Shown here in pieces: positions 42,726 through 52,342 of a DNA stretch of 64,000 nucleotides; within the stretch, counting starts at the first letter, position 1; each line of letters starts with the position of its first letter. A program made the position numbers and the translations under genes. This stretch comes from Natrarchaeobius halalkaliphilus (GTDB taxonomy: Archaea; Halobacteriota; Halobacteria; Halobacteriales; Natrialbaceae). The stretch covers positions 62,001 through 126,000 of the forward strand of contig NZ_REFY01000003.1 of assembly GCF_003841485.1 (NCBI RefSeq), written 5' to 3'. Below the pieces are notes generated by a model that had not been told where the DNA came from, did no database searches, and saw only the letters and a list, made by a program, of their open reading frames with translations.

Positions 42726-43757
42726 TCAAACCGCCTCGGTGATGGTCGATCGCAACTCGTCGATGCTTTCGGCGTCCTCGCTCGCAGTCTTCGGGGAGAG
42801 AACGTCCGTGAAAACCTCCGCCAGGAGGTCGTCGTCGAACTGGCCGCCGTCGTCATCGTCGTCGAAGACCGCAAGCCCCTTCGCGGCCGTGATCGCCGCT
42901 CGAGTTCCGACGACGATCTCGAGTTCTTCGCGGAGCGTTCGCGTCGTCTCGACAACTGCCTCGACGGATTCGTCCGACAGATCCACGTGTGCACGAACGA
43001 TCTCTCCCTCGGTCTCGCCGTCGTAGTAGCCGACGTGAACGCCGACGAACCGATCCAGCAGCGCGTCTTGCTGGCGGTGGACGCCGGCGTACTCGACGTC
43101 GTTCGACGTGACTATCGCCCGGAACTCCGGATGGACGTCGATCGTTCGATCCTCGCCGCGTTTTCCCGGTCGCTCGAGGACGCCTTCCTCGAACACCGAG
43201 AGCAACACGTTGTGGGCCGCGGGGTTGCTGCGCGAGAACTCGTTGTAGACGAGCGTCGCGCCCTCTCCGACCGCGACGGAGAGCGGGTTGTCGACCCAGC
43301 GCTCGCGTACGATCTGGGTCTTTTTGTTCACGCCGCCGACGAACCGATCGTGTTCCTCGTAGCGCTCTCCGCCGGCGTGTGCGCCGACGAGCGCCGCAGT
43401 ATCGACGGCGTCGTCGCCGTTCAGCCAGACGACCGGTCGTCCCCGCTGTGCCGCCGCCGAGAGCGCGAGCGCCGTCTTTCCACAGCCCGTCGGTCCGATC
43501 AGATGAACCGGCTGAGCCGCCTCGAGCCAGCCGTCGATCCTGTCTCGAACCTCGACGACGGCGTCGGTCTCGACGAACGGCTCGGGACGGACCTCGTCGG
43601 GGCTCTCGAGTGGACGGTCTCCGGTTCGCTCGCTCGCCGTGACTTTCGAAGCCGTTCGAGCGAGCTTCTTCCTGGCTCGTCGGCTCTCTTTCCGTTCGCG
43701 GTCGGCCCTGATCTTGCGACCGCGGACCGTTCGCTTGCGCGAGGAACCGTCCACCAT
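42726..43757 (-). CDS. gvpN: Gas vesicle AAA+ ATPase GvpN
   Basis: A 343-residue MoxR-like AAA+ protein. Walker A GPTGCGKT is at 88-95, Walker B ATLVYNEFSRSNP follows with the expected substitution, and sensor region VTSNDVEYAGVH and arginine-finger area DALLDRFVG are present. The N-terminal 60 residues are very basic (VRGRKIRADRERKESRRARKK) and not part of the ATPase core. GvpN enlarges vesicles, perhaps by remodelling the growing GvpA shell. It starts five bases after gvpA ends and reads in the same direction. Confidence 0.92.
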   Translation of the reverse strand: MVDGSSRKRTVRGRKIRADRERKESRRARKKLARTASKVTASERTGDRPLESPDEVRPEPFVETDAVVEVRDRIDGWLEAAQPVHLIGPTGCGKTALALSAAAQRGRPVVWLNGDDAVDTAALVGAHAGGERYEEHDRFVGGVNKKTQIVRERWVDNPLSVAVGEGATLVYNEFSRSNPAAHNVLLSVFEEGVLERPGKRGEDRTIDVHPEFRAIVTSNDVEYAGVHRQQDALLDRFVGVHVGYYDGETEGEIVRAHVDLSDESVEAVVETTRTLREELEIVVGTRAAITAAKGLAVFDDDDDGGQFDDDLLAEVFTDVLSPKTASEDAESIDELRSTITEAV

Positions 43758-43762
43758 CGGGA

Positions 43763-44050
43763 TTACTCTGAAGCGGACTGTGGCGACGATTCGGGTCGGC
43801 GCTCGACCTCGAGCTGCTCGAGATCTTCGAGCTCTCCCTCCGCCGTCGCTTGCTCAATTTTTGCGATCTCCTCCGCGTAGTGCAGGAACGTATCGACCGA
43901 TGCGACGACGACTCGTGCCTCGATCGTCAGGAGTTCGATTCCGACGACGGAGACTCGAGCCCAGACGTCGATGACGACGCCTTTGTCGAGAATTCGATCG
44001 AGCACTTCCGCGAGACTCGAGGAGTCGGGTCTGCGTTGTGGGTGTGCCAT
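43763..44050 (-). CDS. gvpA: Major gas vesicle structural protein GvpA
   Basis: A 95-residue protein. The conserved GvpA core covers [39 protein letters not shown] and [12 protein letters not shown], nearly the Halobacterium sequence. The protein ends with a Glu-rich tail of about 20 extra residues ([17 protein letters not shown]), longer than the about 76-residue Halobacterium GvpA. It builds the ribbed vesicle wall. It is the first gene of the leftward operon, and the promoter must lie in the 378-base divergent region to gvpF. Confidence 0.96.
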   Translation of the reverse strand: MAHPQRRPDSSSLAEVLDRILDKGVVIDVWARVSVVGIELLTIEARVVVASVDTFLHYAEEIAKIEQATAEGELEDLEQLEVERRPESSPQSASE

Positions 44051-44428
44051 AAGACATCCATCCGTTCACGACTCGCTCGTAACACGGCTCGCGCTGCGAT
44101 TGCAAGGTGCCTCGGCTGCTCGTTGTCGTGGCGAGTATCGACGGAATCCAACGGGATCTGTAGAGAATCGGCGGCCGACGCCCAGTCGCTCTTTCGGTGT
44201 CGAGTGGAGGCTGCGACTGCAAGCACCACGATGACACCACGAGCGATCGAAAACACCGCTACGAGTTGCTCGAGTACCCGCGGATACCGATCCCTCTCGA
44301 GAGAGTCGACAGCTCACACCCATGATATCCCCACGACACAACCCCCTCGAGATCGGCGGCGAACCGGACCGACGAGTGCGGAAGAGATCGGTGGATCACC
44401 GCCGGTGCGGTTTCGGGGTGAAGCGGCG
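44051..44428. promoter_or_regulatory. Divergent gvpA / gvpF promoter region
   Basis: 378 bases separate the two start codons. I could not find clear TATA boxes or the gvp activation sequence described for Halobacterium/Haloferax. The one notable sequence is the palindrome CTCTCGAGAG at 44294-44303. Without gvpD and gvpE nearby, the usual activator/repressor pair, control must come from elsewhere. Confidence 0.45.
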
Positions 44429-45052
44429 ATGAACAACCGGTACGTCTACGGCATCATCGACGGCGAACCGGTCGAGTTCGACGCGCAGGCGGTCGGCGGC
44501 GCTGATCGCGTCTATACGATCTCGCACCGGCGTCTCGGTGCCGTCGTCTCCGACATCGAGACGACCGATCCCGAGGAGACGGACGAAGACGCGACGCGAC
44601 ACGACGAGGTCCTTCGAACGGTTATGGATTTCGACGGTGGACGGCCGGTCGTTCCGATGCAATACGGCATGGCCTTCGAAAGCGATCGGGCGCTGAAAAA
44701 CGTCCTCCGAGGAGCCCGACCCGCGTTCAGGCGCGCGCTAAACGACGTCGAAGACCGCGTCGAACTCGGCGTCAAAATCGTCCGCGACGAGGACGCCGTC
44801 GTCGACGCCGACGAAATCGACGCGACGGTCGAGTCGCGTCTCGAGCCGATCGCCGCCCAGTCGGTTCCGAACGATCTGTTCAGCGATCGACTCGTTCTGA
44901 ACCGATCGTACCTGGTCGAGCGCGACGAACGCGAGATGTTCGACGAGGCGGTCGCCCGCTTCGAGGACGACCACGACGACCTCACAGTTCAGTACTCCGG
45001 GCCGTTCGCACCGTATAGCTTCGTCGACGTCGCGATCGGAGCCCAACGATAG
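44429..45052 (+). CDS. gvpF: Gas vesicle protein GvpF
   Basis: A 207-residue GvpF/GvpL-family protein. It starts MNNRYVYGIIDGEP and shows VVSDIETTDPEE, FDGGRPVVPMQYGMAFESD and, at the end, FDEAVARFEDDHDDLTVQYSGPFAPYSFVD, all typical of the family. GvpF is part of the nucleation set needed to start vesicle assembly. ATG 44429 is at the family start; in-frame coding upstream shows no gvp similarity. It is the first gene of the rightward operon. gvpG follows two bases after its stop. Confidence 0.93.
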   Translation: MNNRYVYGIIDGEPVEFDAQAVGGADRVYTISHRRLGAVVSDIETTDPEETDEDATRHDEVLRTVMDFDGGRPVVPMQYGMAFESDRALKNVLRGARPAFRRALNDVEDRVELGVKIVRDEDAVVDADEIDATVESRLEPIAAQSVPNDLFSDRLVLNRSYLVERDEREMFDEAVARFEDDHDDLTVQYSGPFAPYSFVDVAIGAQR

Positions 45053-45054
45053 CC

Positions 45055-45309
45055 ATGTTCATCCTCGATGATCTCCTGTTTCGGCCGTTCGTGGGCATCG
45101 TCGATGCCTTACACACCATCGCTCTCGACGAACTGTACGACGTAGAGGGCCTCGAGGACGACCTCAAAGAGAACCAGTTGCTGTACGAACTCGGTGAGCG
45201 CTCCGAAGACGAGTACCGGCGTCGCAAGGACGAACTCGAGACGGAACTGGAGGTCGCCCGCGACGTCCACGAGCGGCTTGCGAGCGGTCGCGTAGAGGTG
45301 AAACGATAA
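45055..45309 (+). CDS. gvpG: Gas vesicle protein GvpG
   Basis: An 84-residue protein matching GvpG: MFILDDLLFRPFVGIVDALH, DELYDVEGLEDDLKENQLLYELGE and a helical, charged end EVARDVHERLASG. It is an accessory protein of vesicle assembly that interacts with other Gvp accessory proteins. The stop TAA shares its final A with the ATG of gvpH (TAATG), so translation is coupled. Confidence 0.92.
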   Translation: MFILDDLLFRPFVGIVDALHTIALDELYDVEGLEDDLKENQLLYELGERSEDEYRRRKDELETELEVARDVHERLASGRVEVKR

Positions 45310-45920
45310 TGACCGAGGACGATCCCGACGTTTCGGACGACCGGTTCGATGAATCGAACGACGACCACTGGCTCTCGAGCCTACTGGCTGCCCTCGAGAG
45401 CCTCGAGCGGAGATCGGCGTCGGATGTCGATCGGCGCGGTCGATCGACCGTCGAATACGATCTCTCGATTCGAACGCTCGACGACCTGCTGGATAGCGGA
45501 TCGGCGTTCGGGGGGGACCCGGTCGCCAGCGAAGGCTTCGACCAGCGAGATCCGGCGGTCAATGACGGTTCGGACGAGCGGACGAACGACCACAGACGCC
45601 GTCGTCGTCGACGATCGCGTTCATCGCGTTCGTATCATCTGACGACTCGACGGTACGACGACGAACTGGTCATCTCGGCCGACGTTACCAGTGCGGATCC
45701 CGGCGAGGTCACCGTCGGACTCGACGACGACGCGATCGTCATCGCCGTCGACACTCGAGAAATCGGCCGCGTGAACGTACCCTGGCCCGAACACACGACC
45801 GAGGCGGCGGTCCGAAACGGTGTCCTCACCGTTCGAATCGAGCCCGAATCCAGCGCGGGTTCGGCGGCATCGGGAACGGAAGTGGACCCGAACGAAGACA
45901 CGGAGGACACCGATGAGTGA
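45309..45920 (+). CDS. gvpH: Gas vesicle protein GvpH (Hsp20-like)
   Basis: A 203-residue protein. The N-terminal part is acidic and contains the conserved-looking LSSLLAALESLE and VEYDLSIRTLDDLL. An Arg-rich linker (RRRRRRRSRSSRS) follows. The C-terminal part is an alpha-crystallin/Hsp20-like beta domain (YDDELVISADV, DDDAIVIAVDT, VRNGVLTVRIEPE). GvpH stabilises accessory proteins in Halobacterium; here the same is inferred. It overlaps the next gene by eight bases. Confidence 0.88.
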   Translation: MTEDDPDVSDDRFDESNDDHWLSSLLAALESLERRSASDVDRRGRSTVEYDLSIRTLDDLLDSGSAFGGDPVASEGFDQRDPAVNDGSDERTNDHRRRRRRRSRSSRSYHLTTRRYDDELVISADVTSADPGEVTVGLDDDAIVIAVDTREIGRVNVPWPEHTTEAAVRNGVLTVRIEPESSAGSAASGTEVDPNEDTEDTDE

Positions 45921-46812
45921 CGGCTCTTTCGTCGACGAGGGATTCGACGAACTCCTCGAGGATGCCACCCGGAGCCTCGAAACCATCGAGGAACGTCTCG
46001 GTGGACTCGAGAGTCTCGACGAACTCGATGACGACGAACGGCAATCGATACTCGGTGACGTCGAGACGCTCACGACGGTCGCGATAGAGGCCGAAGAGTT
46101 GCTCGAGACGGTCGACTTCGGAGAGCTTCCCGAGGCGGTCGACGGCGACGATCTCGTCGAAGCGATCGAACTCGGAGAGCTTCCCGAGGTGCTGGGGGAC
46201 GAAGACAGCGGCCCCGGCGACGTCGTCGATTTCGAACGCGCGTTCCGGGCGATCGATCTGCTTTCGGCCTGGGACGCGACCGATCTGGCCGACCTGTGGG
46301 AAGAAAAACGCGAACTCGAGGGCGCTGTCGACGACGTGGCTGCCGACGACGAAGACGCGAACGTCCTCGAAGAGACGGTATCCGCGGTAACGGACGAGAG
46401 TGACGATCTCCTCGAAGGAAACGACGACCTCCTCGGTGACGCCGAACCCACGGACATTCTCGGTGATATCGACGTCATGGAGGATCCACAGGCGTACCAG
46501 ATCGCCATCCAGCAGGCGGCAATCGAGGGGATCGACGCCTTCCGCGAGGGCTTGCTCGAGGCCCACGAGACGTTCGAACGGCTCTACGAGCGAAACCGGG
46601 AGACGATGCGCCGACAGGACGCGAGCGCGAACTCGCGGAACCCGACCGCAGCGTCGACGGTACCGGTCGAACGGAGAGACCTCGGCGGCGGCGCCCGACA
46701 CGCGACGGTTCCCCAGCAGGTTCGGCTCTCGACTGCGCCCAGCCGAACGCGAATCTACGGCCGTCGGTTCGAACTGGAGCGAGAGAAACGGAGGAACGAC
46801 GATGGTCGATGA
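45913..46812 (+). CDS. gvpI: Large acidic gas vesicle protein in the gvpI position
   Basis: A 299-residue protein between gvpH and gvpJ, the place of gvpI. Halobacterium GvpI is short and basic; this one has an acidic N-terminal region of about 190 residues with [18 protein letters not shown] and [16 protein letters not shown] repeats. A helical part with [21 protein letters not shown] follows, then a basic C-terminal tail with [20 protein letters not shown]. The tail is the only part that could correspond to GvpI. Assignment is therefore by position and this tail only. It overlaps gvpJ by 11 bases. Confidence 0.6.
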   Translation: MSDGSFVDEGFDELLEDATRSLETIEERLGGLESLDELDDDERQSILGDVETLTTVAIEAEELLETVDFGELPEAVDGDDLVEAIELGELPEVLGDEDSGPGDVVDFERAFRAIDLLSAWDATDLADLWEEKRELEGAVDDVAADDEDANVLEETVSAVTDESDDLLEGNDDLLGDAEPTDILGDIDVMEDPQAYQIAIQQAAIEGIDAFREGLLEAHETFERLYERNRETMRRQDASANSRNPTAASTVPVERRDLGGGARHATVPQQVRLSTAPSRTRIYGRRFELEREKRRNDDGR

Positions 46813-47362
46813 CTTCCAGCCGAGCCGACAGAAGACCGACCTCGCGGAGGTCGTCGAGATGTTGCTCGACAAGGGGATCGTCATCAACGCCGACATCGCG
46901 GTCTCGATCGGTGACACACAACTGCTCGGCGTTCAGGTTCGTGCCGCGATCGCCTCCTTCGAAACCGCCGCGAAGTACGGTCTCGAGTTCCCCGAGGGGA
47001 CGGACATGCGACGCGTTGCCGAGGCGGTCGACGACCCCGAAATCCTCGAACAGGAGCGACCGAACCCGGCGATCGATCCGACTCGAGGTGTCAACGTCTC
47101 CCCTGACAAGCGCTCCGACGACGAACGCGCCGAAGCCGACGAGGGAGGCGACGAAAACGCGGATCAGAGGGCCAATAGTCGATTCGAACGGTCCGACCGC
47201 GGAACCGAACGCGTCGGCGCGCGGCCGGATCCCGATCGGCCGACCGGCGGCGGGTTCGACATGGTCGGTGAGGACACCGAGACCGGACACGACGGGGGCG
47301 ATGGCGGGGACGAATCGAACGCGGGGGACGACGCCGCGGCCGCAAAAACGGAGGGGAGCTAA
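46802..47362 (+). CDS. gvpJ: Gas vesicle protein GvpJ (GvpA-like)
   Basis: A 186-residue protein. Residues 10-75 are a GvpA-like domain ([40 protein letters not shown]), clearly related to GvpA and GvpM. The remaining 110 residues are an Asp/Glu/Gly-rich tail, longer than the Halobacterium GvpJ tail. GvpJ belongs to the minor structural proteins that nucleate the tips. It overlaps the end of the preceding gene, and gvpK starts two bases after it. Confidence 0.93.
   Translation: MVDDFQPSRQKTDLAEVVEMLLDKGIVINADIAVSIGDTQLLGVQVRAAIASFETAAKYGLEFPEGTDMRRVAEAVDDPEILEQERPNPAIDPTRGVNVSPDKRSDDERAEADEGGDENADQRANSRFERSDRGTERVGARPDPDRPTGGGFDMVGEDTETGHDGGDGGDESNAGDDAAAAKTEGS
47350..47356 (+). promoter_or_regulatory. 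Shine-Dalgarno site for gvpK
   Basis: GGAGGGG eight bases before the GTG at 47364 is one of the few strong Shine-Dalgarno sequences in the window. It decides the GTG start, because gvpK lacks an ATG in the expected region, and it lies inside the end of gvpJ. Confidence 0.6.
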
Positions 47363-47363
47363 C

Positions 47364-47708
47364 GTGAACCAGATCGACGTCGGAGACGGTGAGGACGCGC
47401 GACAGGGGCTCCTCACGCTCGTCGTTACCGTCGTCGAGATTCTGATCGGCGCACTCGAGCGCGAGGCGGTTCGACGAATGGAGTCGGGAACGCTCTCGGA
47501 GGAGGAGATCGAACGCCTCGGATCCCAGCTCGCGACGATCGAGGCCGAAATCGAACAGCTAAAACGAGACGAGGAGATCGAGGAGGGTGTCGACGATCTT
47601 CGAGGAGATCTGGACGGGCTGGTTACCGACGCGATCGAACAACTTCACGGCGATCCCACAGGCGTTTACGAACCCGGCTACTCCGTCTTCGGAGGGGATC
47701 CGGAATGA
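47364..47708 (+). CDS. gvpK: Gas vesicle protein GvpK
   Basis: A 114-residue protein beginning at GTG ([15 protein letters not shown]) with the family core [39 protein letters not shown] and [12 protein letters not shown]. It ends with [13 protein letters not shown]. GvpK is an essential accessory protein, helical and membrane- or shell-associated. The start is fixed by the strong ribosome site just upstream. It overlaps gvpL by four bases (ATGA). Confidence 0.93.
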   Translation: MNQIDVGDGEDARQGLLTLVVTVVEILIGALEREAVRRMESGTLSEEEIERLGSQLATIEAEIEQLKRDEEIEEGVDDLRGDLDGLVTDAIEQLHGDPTGVYEPGYSVFGGDPE

Positions 47709-48658
47709 GTTTCGACGACGGTTCCGATAGACTCGAGGGCGTCGACGCCGGAGCGCAAGGGGCTATCGACGCCGGAGAGCGGACGGCTACCGGCGCTGAT
47801 ACGGGCGACGTCCCGGCACTCGAGGAGGGCCGGTACCTCTACTGTCTGGTTCGTGCCGATTCTGAGGACACCCTCGAGACGACCGGCGTGGAATCACAGC
47901 CGGTCTCGCTCGTCGCATACGACGAGGTCGCCGCCGTTGTCCATCCCTGCGACGAGATCTACGACTCTGCGGACCTCGCACAGGTCCGGCGCTGGCTCGT
48001 CCGCCATCAGACGGTCGTCGACGAGGCCGGCGACCGATTCGGGACGCCGATCCCGTTCCAGTTCGATACGATCCTTCGCGGCGACGACGATGACGTTCGC
48101 GAGTGGATAAATCAGGAGTACGACACGATCGAGCCAACCCTGTCGGAGCTGGCAGACCACTGGGAGTATCGCGTCGAAGTCGTCGAAACCGATCCCGTCG
48201 ACGATGAAGCGCTGGTGCAGCGCGACGATCGGCTGCGGGAACTCGACGCGAAAATCGGTAATTCTGAGGAGGGAACGGCGTATCTGCTCGAAAAGCAGTT
48301 CGACCAGCGGATCACCCAACTGCGGGTGTCCCGTCGGGAGTCGCTGACGGCCGATCTCGAGGATCGACTCGCCGACGAAGCCCGGGAAGTCCATTCACTC
48401 GAGCGATCACCGACGGTGTCGCTCTCCGACGATCCGGCAGACGAAACGAACGGGACGGCCGGCGAAGAGACGCTCTGTCGGCTCACGATTCTGGCTCACG
48501 AGGACGACGAGGGAGCGATCGGCTCGGTACTGGACGATGCGGCTTCGAACGACGGTCTCGAGATCAGGTTTACCGGCCCGTGGCCACCGTACACGTTCGC
48601 GCCAGAGCTGGGTGAGGACGCCTCGAATCGGGGACTGGCACGCGATCAGCGACCATGA
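47705..48658 (+). CDS. gvpL: Gas vesicle protein GvpL
   Basis: A 317-residue member of the GvpF/GvpL family, with the conserved [37 protein letters not shown] and [19 protein letters not shown] long helical middle ([18 protein letters not shown]) and an acidic N-terminal leader of 40 residues extend it relative to GvpF. GvpL binds the other accessory proteins and is needed for nucleation. It overlaps gvpM by four bases. Confidence 0.93.
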   Translation: MSFDDGSDRLEGVDAGAQGAIDAGERTATGADTGDVPALEEGRYLYCLVRADSEDTLETTGVESQPVSLVAYDEVAAVVHPCDEIYDSADLAQVRRWLVRHQTVVDEAGDRFGTPIPFQFDTILRGDDDDVREWINQEYDTIEPTLSELADHWEYRVEVVETDPVDDEALVQRDDRLRELDAKIGNSEEGTAYLLEKQFDQRITQLRVSRRESLTADLEDRLADEAREVHSLERSPTVSLSDDPADETNGTAGEETLCRLTILAHEDDEGAIGSVLDDAASNDGLEIRFTGPWPPYTFAPELGEDASNRGLARDQRP

Positions 48659-48954
48659 GGCCGCGAAAGGACGACGAGGCGCTCGTGGACGTACTCGACG
48701 TGGTACTCAGGGATGGCGCAATTCTCCGCGCCGACGTGATCGTCTCGATCGCTGATATTCCCCTCGTCGGGATCAAACTCACCGCCGCCATCGCCGGAAT
48801 GGAGACGATGACGGAATACGGCCTCTTCGAGGAGTGGGACGTCGAGCGAAGGCGATCGACGATCACCCGCCGTCAGTACGGGCGACGAGACGCCCTCGAG
48901 AGCGATCGAACCGGATCGGTCACCGTCGGCAGTCGAAACCGAGAGGAGACATAG
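48655..48954 (+). CDS. gvpM: Gas vesicle protein GvpM (GvpA-like)
   Basis: A 99-residue protein with a GvpA-type core (LVDVLDVVLRDGAILRADVI, IPLVGIKLTAAIAGMETMTE) followed by a basic tail (RRRSTITRRQYGRRDALES). It is the last gene of the rightward gvp operon. GvpM and GvpJ are the minor GvpA-like subunits of the conical caps. Nothing recognisable follows for about 150 bases. Confidence 0.92.
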   Translation: MRPRKDDEALVDVLDVVLRDGAILRADVIVSIADIPLVGIKLTAAIAGMETMTEYGLFEEWDVERRRSTITRRQYGRRDALESDRTGSVTVGSRNREET

Positions 48955-49100
48955 CCAGACAGATCTGGACGTCCGAGGCGCTGGAAACCGAAGAAAGACG
49001 GGACAGAACGGAGCACGCTTGCTGTGGTGTCGACGATCACGTTTCGATTCAACTGCGTATTCGAACTGCCGTTCGTCTTCGTCCCTGCGGGGGCACGCTG

Positions 49101-49316
49101 TCAGGCGAACTTCGGCCGCTCGGTCGTCAGCTCGACGTCGCCGGAAACTCCCTCTTCGTTGTGTTCGTCGTCGTAGACGTACTGTCCGGTCGATCCACAG
49201 AGCGTACACTCGTACGACTCGGAAATCTCGTTGATCATCTCGCCGTTTTCGAAGTAGACGCGGCTCTGGGTGATCTGCAGGAACTGTGGCGTCTCGCAGT
49301 TTGTGCAGGTGATCAT
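49101..49316 (-). CDS. Small zinc-ribbon protein
   Basis: A 71-residue protein with CTNC near residues 4-7 and CTLC near 37-40, the spacing of one zinc ribbon separated by QSRVYFENGEMINEISE. The tail is acidic (YDDEHNEEGVSG). It resembles many haloarchaeal ribbon proteins of unknown function. It lies in opposite orientation to gvpM and is not a gas vesicle protein. Confidence 0.7.
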   Translation of the reverse strand: MITCTNCETPQFLQITQSRVYFENGEMINEISESYECTLCGSTGQYVYDDEHNEEGVSGDVELTTERPKFA

Positions 49317-50069
49317 ACCAGAGGCGTGGGTTCCTCCGGTTGTAGTTATCCGGCTTGTAACCGAAGGGAAGTCGGTTCTACGCCGGTATTACCGCCGTTT
49401 TCGACATCGTGGTAATCAAGCACAAGCCAACTGGGGGGAGAACCCCTGTACGCGCCCGTGACACGAGGTAATCACGACCTACTGCGAACTGAAACGGTGA
49501 TGACGACCGACACCCGAGTAACCGAGCCACGAGTACGATCGCTCGAAAGACCCGGAATAAGTCCGGAAATTTCGGATTGACCACGTCGGGCGGACCGGAT
49601 CGATAAGTCACAGCAGTTCCCTAGTACCAACCTGTCGGCACTGATCCACTCTGTATGACGTTCCCTCGAACCGAGGGAGAGTGTCTCTTCCACGAAGTGC
49701 AGACCACCCATTCGTTCCGTCCGCTCGTTCGTTCGACTCGAGCGTATTCGAACCCTTTCTCGAGGACGTGTCGACGTAGAAACCCCAAACTCACCCGTAG
49801 CACCGCGCTATACGCGCGGTATCCGGATCCTGTCAAAAGTTCGCGTGTGTTACGTGTGGCCAACCCACTCCATAACAAAGGGGGAACTCGCCGTTGGCTC
49901 GTGTGCGGGGATACAAACGCCCCGCCGGGTATTACGCTCGGCACAGGCGTCGACGCGCTGACCAGCCGATTGCGTGCGTTCGTGCCCGGATCGCTCGGAA
50001 GTGGACTCGCCCCCGCTTCGAGTTAGCTCATGTCTCTCACGCCAGGGTGGGCTCCCGCCCCCGCCCAGG
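49317..50069. other. Gene-poor region between the zinc-ribbon gene and dnaK
   Basis: 753 bases without a convincing gene; the open frames are basic and Arg/Ser-rich and have no recognised domain. It contains CCGCGC TATAC GCGCGG (49803-49819), a possible hairpin, and a GC-rich imperfect stem-loop at 50041-50068 (CCAGGGTGG with CCGCCCAGG), directly after the dnaK stop, which could terminate dnaK. I cannot tell whether the middle is a decayed gene or insertion remnant. Confidence 0.4.
50041..50068 (-). terminator. Possible stem-loop after dnaK
   Basis: On the minus strand CCTGGGCGG ... CCACCCTGG (seven of nine pairs) starts two bases after the dnaK stop. No U-rich run follows, so termination is a guess; RNA stabilisation is an alternative. 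Confidence 0.35.
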
Positions 50070-52019
50070 TTACTCGTCGTCTTGGTCCTCGTCTTCGTCG
50101 AAACTGACGTCCTCGAAGTCGGCATCCACGAACTCTTCGTCGTCCGCTGTGGCATCCTGCGCCCCGGGGTTTGGACCGCCGGCCATGCCACCCATTCCTC
50201 CGGCACCAGCGCCAGCACCGGCTCCGGGACCGCCAGCGCCGGCAGCCGCACCGTCGGCACCCGCAGCACCTGCCTGTTGCTGGTACATCTGTTTGCCGAT
50301 CTCCTGGAGTTCCGAACTCAGCTCTTCGGTCGCGGCCTCGATGTCTTCGGCCTCGGAATCGTCGTCGTCGATCGTTTCCTCGAGATCTTCGACTGCCGCT
50401 TCGATCGTCTCGCGGAGATCGTCGTCGACCTGCTCGTCGTTTTCCTCGAGCAAGGTTTCTGCGCGCTGGATCGTCGCCTCGGCGGTGTTTCGTGCCTCGA
50501 TCCGCTCGCGCTTTTGCTCGTCCTCTTCGGCGTGTTTCTCGGCCTCCTCTTGCATCTTCTCGATCTCGTCGTCGGAGAGGCCGGCACCGCCTTCGATGGT
50601 GATCTCCTCGCTCTCGCCCGTCCCCTTGTCCTCTGCGGAGACGTTGACGATCCCGTTCTCGTCGATGGAGAACGTGACCTCGATCTGTGGAGTGCCTGCT
50701 GGGGCGGGCGGGATGCCCGTCAGGTGGAACTCACCGAGCATCTCGTTTTTCTGGGCGAGTTCGCGCTCCCCCTGGAACACCCGGACCTGAACCGACGTCT
50801 GGTTGTCCGCTGCGGTGGTGAATATCTTGGACTCCTCGGTCGGAATCGTCGTGTTCTTCTCGATGAGCCGTTCGAACAGTCCGCCTTTGACTTCGATCCC
50901 AAGCGACAGCGGCGTCACGTCGAGCAACACGATATCGTCGACTTCCCCGCCCAACACGCCGCCCTGGATCGCCGCACCCAGCGAAACGGCCTCGTCCGGG
51001 TTGACGTTCTTCTGTGGATCCTGTCCGGTTAGCTCTTCGACCTTTTCCGACACCTGTGGCATTCGCGTCGAGCCACCGACGAGCAGGACTTCGTCGATGT
51101 CGTCTTTGTCGTAGCCTGCGTCCTCGAGCGCTTGCTCGGTCGGTTCGACCGTCCGATCGATCAGGTCCTCGGTGAGCGATTCGAACGTGGCACGGGTGAG
51201 CGATTCCTCCAGGTGGATTGGGCCGTCGTCGGTCGCGGTAATGAACGGGAGGTTGATTTCGGTTTCCTTGCGCGAGGAGAGTTCGATCTTCGCCTCTTCG
51301 GCGGCGTCTTTGAGCCGCTGGAGTGCCTGACGGTCGTCACGGAGGTCGATGCCGTGTTCGTCCTCGAAGCTCTCTGCTAGCCAGTCGATGATGGCGTGGT
51401 CCCAGTCGTCGCCACCGAGTTCGTTGTCACCGTTGGTAGCGACGACCTCGTAGACGCCGCCGCCGAGGTCGAGGATCGAAACGTCGAACGTTCCGCCACC
51501 GAGGTCATACACCAGGACCGTCTGGTCGGAGTCGTCGTCGAGTCCGTAGGCCATCGACGCTGCCGTCGGTTCGTTGATGATGCGTTCGACCTCGAAGCCG
51601 GCGATCTCGCCGGCGTCCTTGGTCGCCTGACGCTGGCGATCGGAGAAGTACGCCGGGACCGTGATGACGGCCCGTTCCACCTCGTCGCCGAGATACTCCT
51701 CGGCGTCGCGTTTGATCTTCTGGAGGATCATCGCGGAGATTTCCTGGGGCGTGTACTCCTCGCCCTCGATCTCGACCGTGTAGTCGTCGTCACCGATGTG
51801 GCGTTTGATCGAGGCGATCGTCTTTTCGGGGTTCTGAATCGCCTGATTCTTCGCCGGCTTACCGACGAGACGCTCGTCGTCGTCGGTGAAGGCGACGACC
51901 GACGGTGTCGTTCGATCGCCTTCGGCGTTGACGATGATCTCAGGATCGCCACCTTCCATCACCGCGAACGCGCTGTTCGTCGTCCCGAGGTCGATACCGA
52001 GAATCTTGTTACTCGCCAT
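50070..52019 (-). CDS. dnaK: Molecular chaperone DnaK (Hsp70)
   Basis: A 649-residue Hsp70. The N-terminal ATPase shows [60 protein letters not shown] and [13 protein letters not shown], and the substrate domain has [16 protein letters not shown]. The end has Gly/Ala/Pro-rich and acidic segments ([12 protein letters not shown], then EDEDQDDE). It refolds and protects proteins with GrpE and a J-protein. ATG 52019 is preferred over 52040 because [12 protein letters not shown] is the family start. It lies downstream of grpE in the same direction; no dnaJ follows in the window. Confidence 0.97.
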   Translation of the reverse strand: MASNKILGIDLGTTNSAFAVMEGGDPEIIVNAEGDRTTPSVVAFTDDDERLVGKPAKNQAIQNPEKTIASIKRHIGDDDYTVEIEGEEYTPQEISAMILQKIKRDAEEYLGDEVERAVITVPAYFSDRQRQATKDAGEIAGFEVERIINEPTAASMAYGLDDDSDQTVLVYDLGGGTFDVSILDLGGGVYEVVATNGDNELGGDDWDHAIIDWLAESFEDEHGIDLRDDRQALQRLKDAAEEAKIELSSRKETEINLPFITATDDGPIHLEESLTRATFESLTEDLIDRTVEPTEQALEDAGYDKDDIDEVLLVGGSTRMPQVSEKVEELTGQDPQKNVNPDEAVSLGAAIQGGVLGGEVDDIVLLDVTPLSLGIEVKGGLFERLIEKNTTIPTEESKIFTTAADNQTSVQVRVFQGERELAQKNEMLGEFHLTGIPPAPAGTPQIEVTFSIDENGIVNVSAEDKGTGESEEITIEGGAGLSDDEIEKMQEEAEKHAEEDEQKRERIEARNTAEATIQRAETLLEENDEQVDDDLRETIEAAVEDLEETIDDDDSEAEDIEAATEELSSELQEIGKQMYQQQAGAAGADGAAAGAGGPGAGAGAGAGGMGGMAGGPNPGAQDATADDEEFVDADFEDVSFDEDEDQDDE

Positions 52020-52045
52020 TATGGGCGATATAGTGCGCACTTTGT

Positions 52046-52053
52046 TTTAAACG
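52046..52053 (-). promoter_or_regulatory. TATA box of dnaK
   Basis: The minus strand reads ACGTTTAAAACAAAG, giving TTTAAAAC about 30 bases before ATG 52019. A perfect palindrome AGTGCGCACT (52032-52041) lies between the box and the start and may be a heat-shock operator. Confidence 0.5.
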
Positions 52054-52321
52054 TTACTAGCTACGACGAACCGACGAATAAAAACTCGTGGCGGTGACTC
52101 GAGCGACCGTGAACGCACCGATCGACGCGACCCCTGTGACCGGTCAGGATGCTGTCTCGGTGACCAACCGTCGCGGTGACCAGCCGACTCGAATGCCGGA
52201 GAAGGCGAACGGGATTCGCGCCGAGTCAGACGTTTCTGCCACTATTTTCTAGCCCCTACGTCATGTGAAAAACGGAGCAACGAACCGACAGAATCTCGAG
52301 TCCGACCGGCTCACGGCTGTC

Positions 52322-52342
52322 GATCGCTCGTGGCGAGCGATC
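52322..52342 (-). terminator. Hairpin at the grpE stop codon
   Basis: GATCGCTCG (52322-52330) and CGAGCGATC (52334-52342) form a perfect nine-base stem with a three-base loop. The right arm reaches into the grpE TGA, so the transcript would fold exactly at its end. It separates grpE from the independent dnaK promoter. Confidence 0.55.

Noticed and set aside
44066-44341. A reading frame in the gvpA-gvpF divergent region as a possible gvp regulator.
   Set aside because: It is basic, Arg/Ser-rich and has no similarity to GvpD or GvpE.
43850-44428. A large in-frame extension before gvpF.
   Set aside because: It overlaps gvpA on the other strand and has no gvp similarity; the family start is ATG 44429.
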